A stretch of DNA of 64,000 nucleotides, taken from NCBI GenBank assembly GCA_021234155.1, contig JAJEKV010000112.1, positions 1,269,032-1,333,031 of the forward strand. Direction: 5' to 3'. Source of the DNA: Isoetes taiwanensis. Lineage: Eukaryota; Streptophyta; Lycopodiopsida; Isoetales; Isoetaceae. The notes beneath the pieces were generated by a model. It did no database searches. It was given only the letters and a program-made list of their open reading frames with translations, and was not told the origin of the DNA. Positions 55,235 through 64,000 of this stretch are shown here, piece after piece; position 1 is the first letter of the stretch; each line of letters starts with the position of its first letter. The position numbers and the translations under genes were made by a program.

Positions 55235-56527
55235 CCTATTAAGCTGCAAATCCTTCCAATTAGCTGGTGAAAGGGCAATATATGCTTTTCAGAATGATCT
55301 GCAGAGTTTTTACCCTCTTTTTCTTGGGATTCCAACATTGTTGTTACCTCATATACCATATCAGCTGCTGAGACCTTAGAACATTAGTCATGATGCCCCT
55401 AGAGACTCCTATGGTATAGTTATGCAACTCCATAATCTGCTAAAAATATCTTCAACCCCTCCTTCATTATCTTCTTTGTGTCTTCACTCATATACTGAGA
55501 CTTCTATTGGAATTCCACTAATGCAATTCCTATATGAGCTAACAACAGTTCCAACCTTTTTGAATCACCTTCTGTCCATGTCTTCAACTTGGTGGCAACA
55601 TATGAAGAAGGAAACATTGAATCATAAAGTGTCCATTCCTTCTCTATAAGTCTAGGTTCATCTTCATATCTTATCCTAGAAAAGTCCAATGAGCCTTCAT
55701 ATTGGTACCATCTGTCAAAGTGATTGTGGTTATCATCTGAAGATTTCCAAAACTATTTATATACTGCTCAAGTTCCATGACTCCTGCCTAATATCTCTCA
55801 CGTGTGGTCCTTTCATGAACAAATTTTCTGTTAATGATACACATGTATTTCAAAGAAGTTCATTTGAGTTTTTGTGCATAGCATGTGCAATCTCAAACAA
55901 CAAATATCTTGTGTGTTTTCCATGAAAAGTGCCACTTCTATTTCCTATTTTAACGTATTCTAAGCATCTAGCATTCTCATGATCCACCCCATCCCTCCTC
56001 CTTTTTCTTGTTTCGTACACATTATATTCATCATCCGATTCATCCTCATCTTCGTCTTCAAGATCAGGTTTTTTTGTTGTTAAATCTGATTAGAGAGCAA
56101 GACTAGCCACATCAAGATTATACATCAGATCTGATTCAGTATCAACTTCTTTCGTGTACAATAATACAATTTGTGTGTCATTGTCAGTCAAAGTATTAAG
56201 ATGAATAGGTCTATGCCTATCAATAACAAAAATTGAAACAACTCTAAGTTTTAGCAGACGTCTTAGGTCACGAATCGCACTCCAGTTTAGAAGCAATAAC
56301 AGTAAAGCCTGCTGCTGGTCTACTAATAGCTATGAATCCTCAATGTCGTGAAAGCTTGTAATAGGCATGATTCCATCAGAGGCCAATTTTTGTGTCGCAA
56401 TCTTAATAACACATGAGAATCTGCATCTGCTGTAAATGGAAAAATGAAGATTGAAATGGTGTGGGTCGCTTTTCTTTGCAGACCTAATACTTTCATAGAA
56501 TTGAGCATCATTTTGTTCCCTAATCAT
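55235..56527 (-). pseudogene. CDC45: CDC45 copy 3
   Basis: It starts MIREQNDAQFYESIRSA at 56527. Blocks for the ATP/phosphoesterase-like N-domain (LLLLNWSAIRDLRRLLKLRV, IDRHRPIHL), acidic stretch, HVRETT-like segment, MELEQ region, EDEPRLIEKEWTLYDSMFPSSYVATKLKTW and QQK.QYMSEDTKK are all present. Frameshifts occur near 56460 and 56360. It is closest in structure to copy 1 and keeps the segment lost in copies 2 and 6. Confidence 0.85.
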
Positions 56528-56989
56528 TCTCCTTGTCTAAAAATCCAATTAAACTGAAGAAATCAAGCAACATTTAAACCGGCAGGGTCTGAATAGCAAA
56601 AGAAAGAGAGGAGCATGATTTGATGAATGGCCATAAACCAAGCAATATTTGCGTGGCATTTGGTCATTTTTTCTCCCAAATCCGAGGGAGGGTTGCAAGA
56701 TGGCACTTAAAAGTTTCTTCCTCCAAGGATTTGTTGCTGACGTGGAAACTATATTGATACGCCATCCAAGATCTGTTACGACGTGTCAAGCCCCCATCAT
56801 CAGCCAAACCCCCCGTTATCGCCCAAGCAAGCGCCACGGGCCTAGAGCTAGAACGGGCAACCCCGCGGGGCAAATGCAGATCTGATACGGGCAAGGGCAC
56901 ATTGCTGACATGGAAACCATCTCGGCACACCGTCCATGACTCATGCTACCATAACATGCCCCTCGTTATCAGCCTAGTAACACAAGCTT
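56528..56989 (-). repeat. CDC45 spacer 3 with two box copies
   Basis: Boxes start near 56736 and 56904. It ends where the C-terminal portion of copy 4 begins. Confidence 0.75.
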
Positions 56990-57295
56990 GACCTGTGGGA
57001 AACACCTATAATTAAAGCCATTGAAGACTCGGGATCGCGAACCGCACATATCATATGTTTCATTCCAGCATCATCCTCTCTTAGAGCATCCATCAGGAAG
57101 TAATAGAACTTAATAAGACATATGGGCTATCCTAAAAGCATTAAATCAGGTCCTCCATCAAGTTTCAACCACCTAGACTCTTCAGCACTCCTTATGTATT
57201 CCTGTTTTAAAATGGTTAAAGTGCCTTGGCTCACAATAGCCTTTTGCACCTTGATAGCTTGTTGCATATCAAGCTGCAAATCCTTCTAATTAGTT

Positions 57296-57895
57296 GGTGA
57301 AAGGCAGCATATACTTTCTAGAATTGATCTGCAAAGTTTTTATCCTCTTCTCCTTGGATGCCAACACTGTGTTACCCCATATACCACATCAACTGCTGAG
57401 ACCTTAGAAAAGTAGTCATGATGCCTCTGGAAACTTCTATAGTACAATTCTAGAAGTCTATAATTTGCTGAAAATGTCTTCAACCCCTCCTTCATTATCT
57501 TCTTTGTGTCTTTACTCATATACTGAAACTTCTGCTGGGATTCCACTAATGCAATTCCCATATCAGCTAAAAACAGTTTCAACCTTTTCAACACAGGTGA
57601 AAGGGCAAAGATATATGCTTTCAAGAATGATCTACAAAGTTCTTACTCTCTTTTCCTTGGGATTCTAATACTGCTATTACCTCATATACCACATCGAGCC
57701 ATGAGACCTTAGAACAAGAGCCATGATGCCTCTAGCTCTGGAAGTCTATAATTTGCTGAAAATGTCTTCAACCCCTCCTTCATTATCTTCTTTGTGTCTT
57801 CACTCACATACTGAAACTTCTGCTGGGATTCCACTAATGCAATTCCCATATCAGCTAAAAACAGTTTCAACCTTTTTGAATCACCTTCTGTCATC
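57296..57895. repeat. Tandem duplication of about 300 bp inside CDC45 copy 4
   Basis: The stretch starting GGTGAAAGG at 57296 is repeated from about 57596. Both cover the 'QQKFQYMSEDTKKIMKEGL' block and the following AVDVVYGV region, at about 90 per cent identity. Confidence 0.8.
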
Positions 57896-57928
57896 TCTTC
57901 TGCTTGGTAGCAACATATGAAAAAGAAA

Positions 57929-58044
57929 ATGTCGAATCATAAAGTGTCCATTCCCTTAGAAGCATAAACCTAGGTTCATCTTCATAATGTCGAATCATAA
58001 AGTGTCCATTCCCTTAGAAGCATAAACCTAGGTTCATCTTCATA
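57929..58044. repeat. Exact 58-base tandem repeat in CDC45 copy 4
   Basis: 57929-57986 and 57987-58044 are identical, starting ATGTCGAATCATAAAGTG. 58 is not a multiple of 3, so it shifts the frame. Confidence 0.9.
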
Positions 58045-58455
58045 TCTTATCCTTGCATTGATACCATCTGTCAAAGTGATTGTAGTTATCATCTAAAGAT
58101 TTCCAAAACTTGATCTATATACTACTCAAACTCCATGACCCTGCATGATATCTCTCGTCTGTGGTCCTTTCATGAACAAATTGATCTGTTAATGACATGC
58201 ATGCCTTTCAAAGAAGTTTATTTGAGTTTTTGTGCATAGCATGTTCAATCTCAAACAGCAAATACCCTGTGGGTTTTTCATGAAAGGTACCACTTCTATT
58301 TCCTCTTTTAGCACATCCATTCCTTTATAGCCTCGTTTAAGCATCTAGCATTCTCATGATCCACCCCATCCCTCCTCCTTTTTCTTGATTCTTCCACATT
58401 CATCCTCATCTTCATCTTCAAGATCAGTTCCTGTTGTTGTTAAATTTGATTATGC

Positions 58456-58960
58456 AAATGAAGTGACTACCTTCCGGCTATTGCTATACTTTGCAACTTG
58501 TTTTGGAAGGCTCCGGACTTTTCTAGGACAATATATGATGAAGAACCTAGACTTACGCTTCTGAGGAAATGAGCACTTTATGATTCAACATTTTCTTCTT
58601 CATATGTTGCTACCAAGCTAAAGACATGGACAGAAGATGATTCAAAAAGGTTGAAATTGTTGTTAGCTCGTATGCGAATTGCATTAGCAGAAGCTCTAAT
58701 ATATGAGTGGACACAAAGAAGATAATGAAGAAGGGGTTGAAGATATTTTCAACAATTTATAGACTTTGAGAGCTATACTATAAGAGTTTCTATAGGGATC
58801 ATGACTATTGTTCTAAGATCTCAGCAACTGATGTAGTATATGAGGTAATAACAATATTGAAATTTCAATGAGAAGAGAGTAAAAACTCTGCAAATCAATT
58901 TCGGAAAGTATATGTTGACTTTCACCAACTAATTGGAAGGATTTGTAGCTTAACGATGGT
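58456..58960 (+). pseudogene. CDC45: CDC45 copy 5, inverted fragment
   Basis: This is a plus-strand fragment from a DEEPRLTLL block (58535) through SSYVATKLKTWTED (58600-58640), LLLARMRIALAEA and the DVVYEV region to QLIGRICSL (58925). Its 5' end abuts copy 4's acidic stretch in the opposite direction, so 58455 is an inversion point. Confidence 0.8.
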
Positions 58961-59504
58961 ACTTGGCTGATAACGGGGGTTCTGACATATTATCATAGGT
59001 CTTGGACACGTTGCCGAGATGGTTTCCACGTTAGCAATGCAACCTTGCCCGTGTCAGACTGCCCAGAGCAGCTCTAGGGCCATCGAACACGCCAAGTGGC
59101 TGATAACTGTGGTACTATGCTAATAGCGGGGGGCATGGTACGTCAGCACGAGCCATGGACGATGTGCCGAGATGGTTTCCATGTCAGCAATGTGCCCTTG
59201 CCCATATTTGCCCCGAGGGCTGCACGGGGTGGCTCTAGGCCCGTCGCGCCTTCCTTGGCCGATAATAGGGGGTTTGATTGATGACGGGAGGGCTGACATG
59301 TCATAACAGGTCTTGGATGGCGTGTCAAGATGGTTTCCACATCCGCAACAAATCCTTGGAGGAAGAAACCTCTAAATGCCAGCTTGCAACCTTCCCTCGG
59401 CATTGGGAGAAAAAATGACCAAGTGCCATACAAATATTGCTTGGTTTAAGGCCATTCGTGAAATCATGCCCATCTCTTTCTTTTGCTTTTCAGGCCCTGC
59501 TGGT
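58961..59504 (+). repeat. CDC45 spacer 4, three box copies (inverted)
   Basis: Reverse-complement boxes lie near 59004-59038, 59152-59190 and 59309-59350. The orientation matches plus-strand copies 5 and 6. Confidence 0.75.
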
Positions 59505-60660
59505 TTAAATTTTGTTTGGTTTCTATGCTCAATTCTATGAAACTATTAGGTCTGCAGCAAAAGTAGCCACTGCTTTCCCAGCCTTCATTCTTCCATTTTC
59601 AGCAGATGCAGATTCTTCATACACCGTTAAGATTGCGACACAAAATTTGGCCTCTGATGGAATCACGTATTCTATTTATCCTATTACAAGCTTTCACAAC
59701 ATTGAGGATTCAGAGCTATTAGTAGAGCAGCATTAGGCTTTAGTGTTGTTACTTCTAAACTGGAGTGTCGATCGTGACCTAAGATCTCTGCTAAAGCTTA
59801 GAGTTGTTTCAATTTTTATTATTGATAATCATAGACCTATTCATCTTAATAGTATGAGTGACAATAACACACAAGTTGTGGTATTGTACACTAAAGAAAA
59901 TGAGGTTGAAGCAAGTCTAATGTATAATCTTGATGTGGCTAGTCTTGCCATCTAATCAGATTTAACAACAGAACCTGATCTTGAAAACGAAGATCAAGAT
60001 GAATTGCATGATGAATATGATGTGGAAGAAACAAGAAAAAGGGGGAGGACCATGAGAATGCTAGATGCTTAAAAGAGGCTATAAAGGAATGGATGCGCTA
60101 AAAGAGGAAATAGAAGTGGCACCTTTCATGGAAAACCAAAGGGTATTTGCTGTTTGAGATTGCACACGCTATGCACAAAAATTCAAACGAACTTTATTTG
60201 GTAGGCTCCAGACTTTTCTAGGATAATATATGAAGAAGAATCTAGACTTATGCTTCTGAGGAAATGGGCACTTTATGATTCAACATTTTATTCTTCATAT
60301 GTTGCTACTAAGCTGAAGACATAGACAGGTGGTGATTCGAAAAAGTTGGAACTATTGTTAGCTAGTATGCGAATTGTATTAGCGGAATCCCAACAGAAGC
60401 TTCAGTATATGAGTGGACACAAAGAAGATAATGAAGAGGGGTTGAAGACATTTTTAACAGTTTATGGACTTTGAGAGCTGTGCTATAAGAGTTTCTACAT
60501 GGATCATGACTATTGTTATAAGGTCTCAGCAGCTGATGTAGTATATTTGATAATAGCAGTATTGAAATCCCAAGGAGAAGAGGGTAAAAACTCTGCAAAT
60601 CAAATTCGGAAAGCATATATTGACTTTCACCAGCTAGTTAAAAGGATTTGGAGTTTAACG
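59505..60660 (+). pseudogene. CDC45: CDC45 copy 6, start codon deleted
   Basis: The 5' sequence joins 'ttttgtttggtttc' to 'tatgctcaattc', losing about 45 bases with the start codon and first residues. The body is well kept: QFYETIRSAAKVATAFPAF (59530), LASDGITYSIYPITSFHNIE, LLLLNWSVDRDLRSLLKLRV and IDNHRPIHL. An acidic stretch is followed by GTFHGKPKG. The segment up to PDFSRIIYEEESRLMLL is deleted. The rest runs to QLVKRIWSLT (60650). Confidence 0.85.
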
Positions 60661-61230
60661 GGGGTACATGGCTGATAAGGGGGTCTGATATATTAGCATA
60701 GGTCTTGCACAAGTTGCCGAGATGGTTTTCATGTCGGCAAAGCAACCTTGCCCGTGCCAGACCGCCCGGGGCCACTCTAGGCCCGTCGCGCACGCCTTGG
60801 CTGATAATTGTGGTACTAGGCTGATAATGGGGGGCATGGTACGTCAGTATGAGTCATGGACGGTGTGAAGAGATGGTTTCCACATCAGTAATATGCCCTT
60901 GCCCGCATCAGATCTGTATTTGCCCCCCGGGGCTGCCTGGAGCGGCTTTAGACCCGTCGTGCCTACCTTGGCTAATAATGGGGGTTTTGGCAGATGACGG
61001 GGGGCTTGACGCGTCATAACAGGTCTTGGATGGTTTGTCAAGATGGTTTCCACGCCAGCAATAAATCCTCGGAGGAAGAAACCTCTATGTGCCAGCTTGC
61101 AACCCGCCCTCAGACTTGGGAGAAAAAATGATCAAGTGTCACGCAAATATTGCTTGGTTTATGATCATTCGTGAAATCATGCCCATCTCTTTCTTTTGCT
61201 ATTCGAACCGTGCCGGTTTAAATTTTACTT
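60661..61230 (+). repeat. CDC45 spacer 5, three box copies (inverted)
   Basis: Boxes in reverse complement lie near 60700-60740, 60850-60890 and 61021-61060. 'acaggtcttggatgg' wording is shared with spacer 4. Confidence 0.75.
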
Positions 61231-61735
61231 GATTTCTTAATTGAATTTTAGATAAAAAAGAATCATTAAGGAACAAAATGATGCACAATTCTATGAAAGT
61301 ATCAGGTCTGCAGCAAAAGCAGCCATCGCATTTCCAGTCTTCAGTTTTCCATTTGCAGCAGATGCAGATTCTCCATGTGTTGTTAAGATTGCGACACAAA
61401 AATTGGACTCTGATGGAAGCAGGTATTCTATTTATCCTATTATAAGCTTTCACGACATTGAGGATTCAGAGCTATTAGTAGAGCATCATCATGCTTAATT
61501 GTTATTGCTTCTAAACTGGAGCACAATCTATGACCTAAGACTGCTGCCAAAGCTTTGAGTCGTTTCAATTTTTATTGTTGATAATCATAGACCTATTCAT
61601 TTGAATAGTTTGAGTGACAATAACACACAAGTTGTGGTATTGTACACTAAAAAAATGAGTCCAAAGCAGATCTGATGTATAATTTTGATGTGGCTCTAGT
61701 CTTGCTCTCTTTCGGCTCGAAGTTCCTCTTCTGAA
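61231..61735 (+). pseudogene. CDC45: CDC45 copy 7, N-terminal fragment, start changed
   Basis: The expected start reads ATC (ATTAAGGAACAAAATGATGC context), so ATG is lost. The frame then reads EQNDAQFYESIRSAAKAAIA, FPFAADADSPCVVKIATQK and LLLLNWS. It breaks near 61655 and ends at 61735, where the sequence turns to the minus strand. Confidence 0.8.
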
Positions 61736-62407
61736 GATCATGCAGAGCAAATATCCTGTGGGTTTTCCATCAAAAATGCCACTTTTGTTTCCTCTTTTAG
61801 CGCACCCATTCCTTTATAACCTCTTTTAAGCGTCTAGCATTCTCATGATCTTTCCCATCCCTTCTCCTTTTTCTTGTTTCTTCTACATCATATTTATCAT
61901 GCGATTCACCCTGATCTTCATCTTCAAAACCAGGTTCTGTTGTTAAATCTGATTAGATAACAAGACTAGTCACATCAAGGTTATACATTAGATCTGCTTC
62001 AGCCTCATCTTCTTTAGTGTACAAATACAATACCACAAGTTGAGTGTTATTGTCACTCATACTATTAAGATAAATAGGTCTATGATTATCAATAATAAAA
62101 ATTGAAACAACTTCAAGCTTTAGCAGAGGTCTTAGATCACGAACGACGCTCCAATTTAGAAGCAACAACACTAAAGTCTAATGCTGCTCTACTAATAGGT
62201 CTGAATCCTAAATGTCGTGAAAGCTTGTAATAGGATAAATAGAATACATTATTCTATTAGAGACCAATTTTTGTATCACCATCTTAACGACACATGGAGA
62301 ATTTGCATCTGCTGGAAATGGAAGAATAGAGACTGGGAAAGCGTTGGCTCTTTTACTGCAGACATAATACTTTCATAGAATTGAGCAGCATTTCATTCCC
62401 TAGCCAT
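61736..62407 (-). pseudogene. CDC45: CDC45 copy 8, N-terminal fragment
   Basis: The minus-strand start at 62407 reads MARE then a stop. The block LLLLNWSVVRDLRPLLKLEV, IDNHRPIYL and VLYLYTKEDEAEADLMYNLDV is open at 61953-62171. The acidic stretch ends at about 61740 against copy 7, forming a head-to-head junction of opposite strands. Confidence 0.8.
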
Positions 62408-62830
62408 TCTCCTTGATATAAAATCCAATTAAACTGAAGAAACCAAGCAAAATTTTAAACTAGCAGGGTTTGACTAGCAAAAGAAAGAGAACGCAATTGG
62501 GCATAAATCAAGCAATATTTGGGTGGCACTTGGTCATTTTTTCTTTCAAGTCCTAAGGAAGATTATAAGCTGGCACTTAAAGGTTACTTCCTTCAAGGAT
62601 TTGTTGCTGACGTGGAAACGATCTTGGCACGCCATCCAAGACCTTGATAATATGTCAGGCTCTCCATCATCAACCAAATCCCTCCGTTCTTAGCCAAGGC
62701 GGGCACAACAGGCCTAGCGCCACCCCAGGCCGCCCTGTGGATCCAGGGTGGGCAAGGGCGCATTGCTGATGTGGAAACCATCTCGGCATGCCATCCAAGA
62801 CACATGCTTGACGTGTCTAAAATCCCTATT
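62408..62830 (-). repeat. CDC45 spacer 6, two box copies
   Basis: Boxes start near 62605 and 62764. It ends against the truncated receptor-kinase sequence. Confidence 0.75.
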
Positions 62831-64000
62831 ATGATTTGCACCACCTTGCCCATCTCAAACCTGCATACTGGATCCAATTGAATGCACCACATGGCTACCT
62901 TGGATCCAATTGAATGCACCACATGGCTACCTTCACGCATCTCTTAAACTGCTCCCAATCTATGTGCTTCTGAAATCTAGGATCTGCTACAACTTCCAAA
63001 TGCCCATTTTTTAATTTCTCTAGAGCCCACTCTGGAAAATAACATTTATTACCTTCTACAGCTGGGGTCGTAATCAAGAGGTTTTGTCTACCACTTAAAA
63101 TTTCAAACAAAAGCATGCCATAGCTATATACACCTGCCTTGGCAGTGATGGGCTGATTGGTAGTCCATTCTGGTGCTAAGTACCCCCTCGTGCCTCTAAT
63201 GGTCGACATAGAAGTGACAGTTTCCCTACTCATCAATTTAGCCAAACCAAAATCACATATCGTCCAACAGTATATTTTGAGGCTTGATGTCAAAACGACG
63301 GATGCACTCATCGCATTCCTCATGTAAATACATGATGCCTCTAGCAACAAATCGGATATCCCAATGGGATGTTTGATCATTCAAGCTGGAGAACAAGAAA
63401 TTGTCCAGGGACCCATTTGGTATGTACTGATGAACTAGCAAACGGTATGGACCTTCAGAACAATATCCTAACTAACATTTGATGGCAATCAGAGTTTTAT
63501 CTGGTAACTTACCTTTGTGAACTTGCCCAAACCCACCAGATCCAATCTTATGACTGAAGTTCTCACTTGCAAGCTTGAGCTGCTCATATGAAAACCTGGT
63601 AGGCATGCCATGCATCCATCCATGTTCCCGTGTTGCTCTCCACTTTGATTTAAGCATAAAAAAGCCACAGATGCAAAAGATGAGACAACAGATTCACTTA
63701 CGGCTACAAACAACATTGATGTTGCATATTTGCGTGGCAGAAAAGAACGCTTTTCTAAAGAATCCTTGATAGTTGAAGGCAAAAAAACAGTGGTATAGGA
63801 GCTCAAATCTTAAGGGAATTGCATAGTAACATTTATCTTAGTATCTGTTGAAAGTTTTAGAAGAACCACGTATGGAATACCAGGTGATTGCATCCCATTC
63901 GAAAGCTTGCTTTTGAGCAAGCATGTGCCTACTTCAGAGAGGTAATAAACAGCAACCGCACACTTGCATTCATCCAAGCAATATTTTTTTACATGTGTCC
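62831..64000 (-). pseudogene. G-type-lectin receptor-like kinase, broken, runs off the window
   Basis: It would be a plasma-membrane receptor kinase of the SD2 type. On the minus strand from the edge there is an apple/PAN-like end (YCLDECKCAVAVYY, 63955-63910) and a hydrophobic TM segment (LFVAVSESVVSSFASVAFL, 63725-63665). Next is the start of the kinase, RFSYEQLKLASENFSHKIGSGGFGQVHKG (in parts, 63600-63510; Gly loop GSGGFG, Lys in AIK). [13 protein letters not shown] follows, then [11 protein letters not shown] (63285-63255; the catalytic Asp is kept but HCD/HRD reads RFD), DFGLAKL and GTRGYLAPEWTT. YSYGMLLFEILSGRQN and CIQLDP complete it, ending near 62835. Frameshifts lie near 63660, 63475 and 63262, and the subdomain IX Asp is Gly (AGVYSYG). 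Confidence 0.85.
62870..62933. repeat. Exact 32-base tandem repeat in kinase end
   Basis: Units 62870-62901 and 62902-62933 are identical, starting GGATCCAATTGAATGCAC. They duplicate the codons for the CIQLDP motif of the kinase C-lobe and shift the frame. Confidence 0.9.

Larger units (their letters stand above)
56990..58455 (-). pseudogene. CDC45: CDC45 copy 4, only copy with the C-terminal region
   Basis: The minus-strand order from 58455 is acidic stretch, MELEQ-like zone, EDEPR block, and the QYMSEDTKK block (present twice by a tandem duplication). A C-terminal part near 57270-57000 follows, with AIKVQKAIV, ILKQEYIRSAEES, LDGGPDLMLLG, FYYFLMDALRED and RDPESSMAL. These match the C-terminal CDC45 region that the other copies lack. 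The N-terminal start is missing. Stops and frameshifts are present. Confidence 0.8.

Overview
The window looks like nuclear DNA from a land plant. It has GT-AG introns, Ty1/copia and Ty3/gypsy remnants, the 3' end of a LINE, MITE-like inserts, and eroded copies of plant gene families: a DUF604/GT31 glycosyltransferase, a DYW-type PPR protein, a G-type-lectin receptor kinase and the replication factor CDC45. The wording of the PPR repeats and the bulk of decaying retroelements suggest a fern or another seed-free vascular plant. That placement is an inference. Almost everything here is broken. The only gene close to intact is the glycosyltransferase at 38431-40487. No rRNA, CRISPR or organelle genes were seen.

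Layout. Bases 1-756 are LTR-like flank. Bases about 757-19541 (copy A) and 19541-39975 (copy B) are two collinear direct copies of a unit of about 19-20 kb. Each holds, in order: (i) a GC-rich coding remnant; (ii) an LTR-like promoter with hairpin modules and a TATA box; (iii) gag-like and pol (protease, RT, RNase H, no visible integrase) remnants of a Ty3/gypsy element; (iv) an unrecognised gene with an acidic N-terminus; (v) a stretch with 22-bp palindromes; (vi) a gene joining a ParB/sulfiredoxin-like 'DGNHR' segment to a beta-class amino-methyltransferase domain; (vii) an unrecognised spliced gene remnant; (viii) a MITE-like inverted-repeat element; (ix) the GT31 gene. Copy A stops inside exon 2 of the GT31 gene and is far more eroded than copy B. 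Copy B runs into the complete gene.

Bases 40642-46445 hold two 3'-truncated copia elements. The first has a primer site matching the anticodon region of initiator tRNA-Met (half-tRNA priming). The second has the usual tRNA 3'-end site. Each is interrupted or ended by an inverted-repeat insert. A LINE 3' end (about 47480-48650) and a DYW-PPR pseudogene (49190-51377) follow.

Bases about 51930-62830 are an array of eight partial CDC45 copies: four on the minus strand, three on the plus strand, one on the minus strand. They are separated by spacers carrying a box that recurs about 15 times and always turns with its CDC45 copy. The window ends in a broken receptor-kinase gene on the minus strand that runs off the edge.

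The strongest candidates for something undescribed are the ParB-like/methyltransferase gene, the inverted CDC45 array, the hairpin-module LTR promoters and the half-tRNA-primed copia. All family calls come from reading motifs by eye. No alignment or database search was run.
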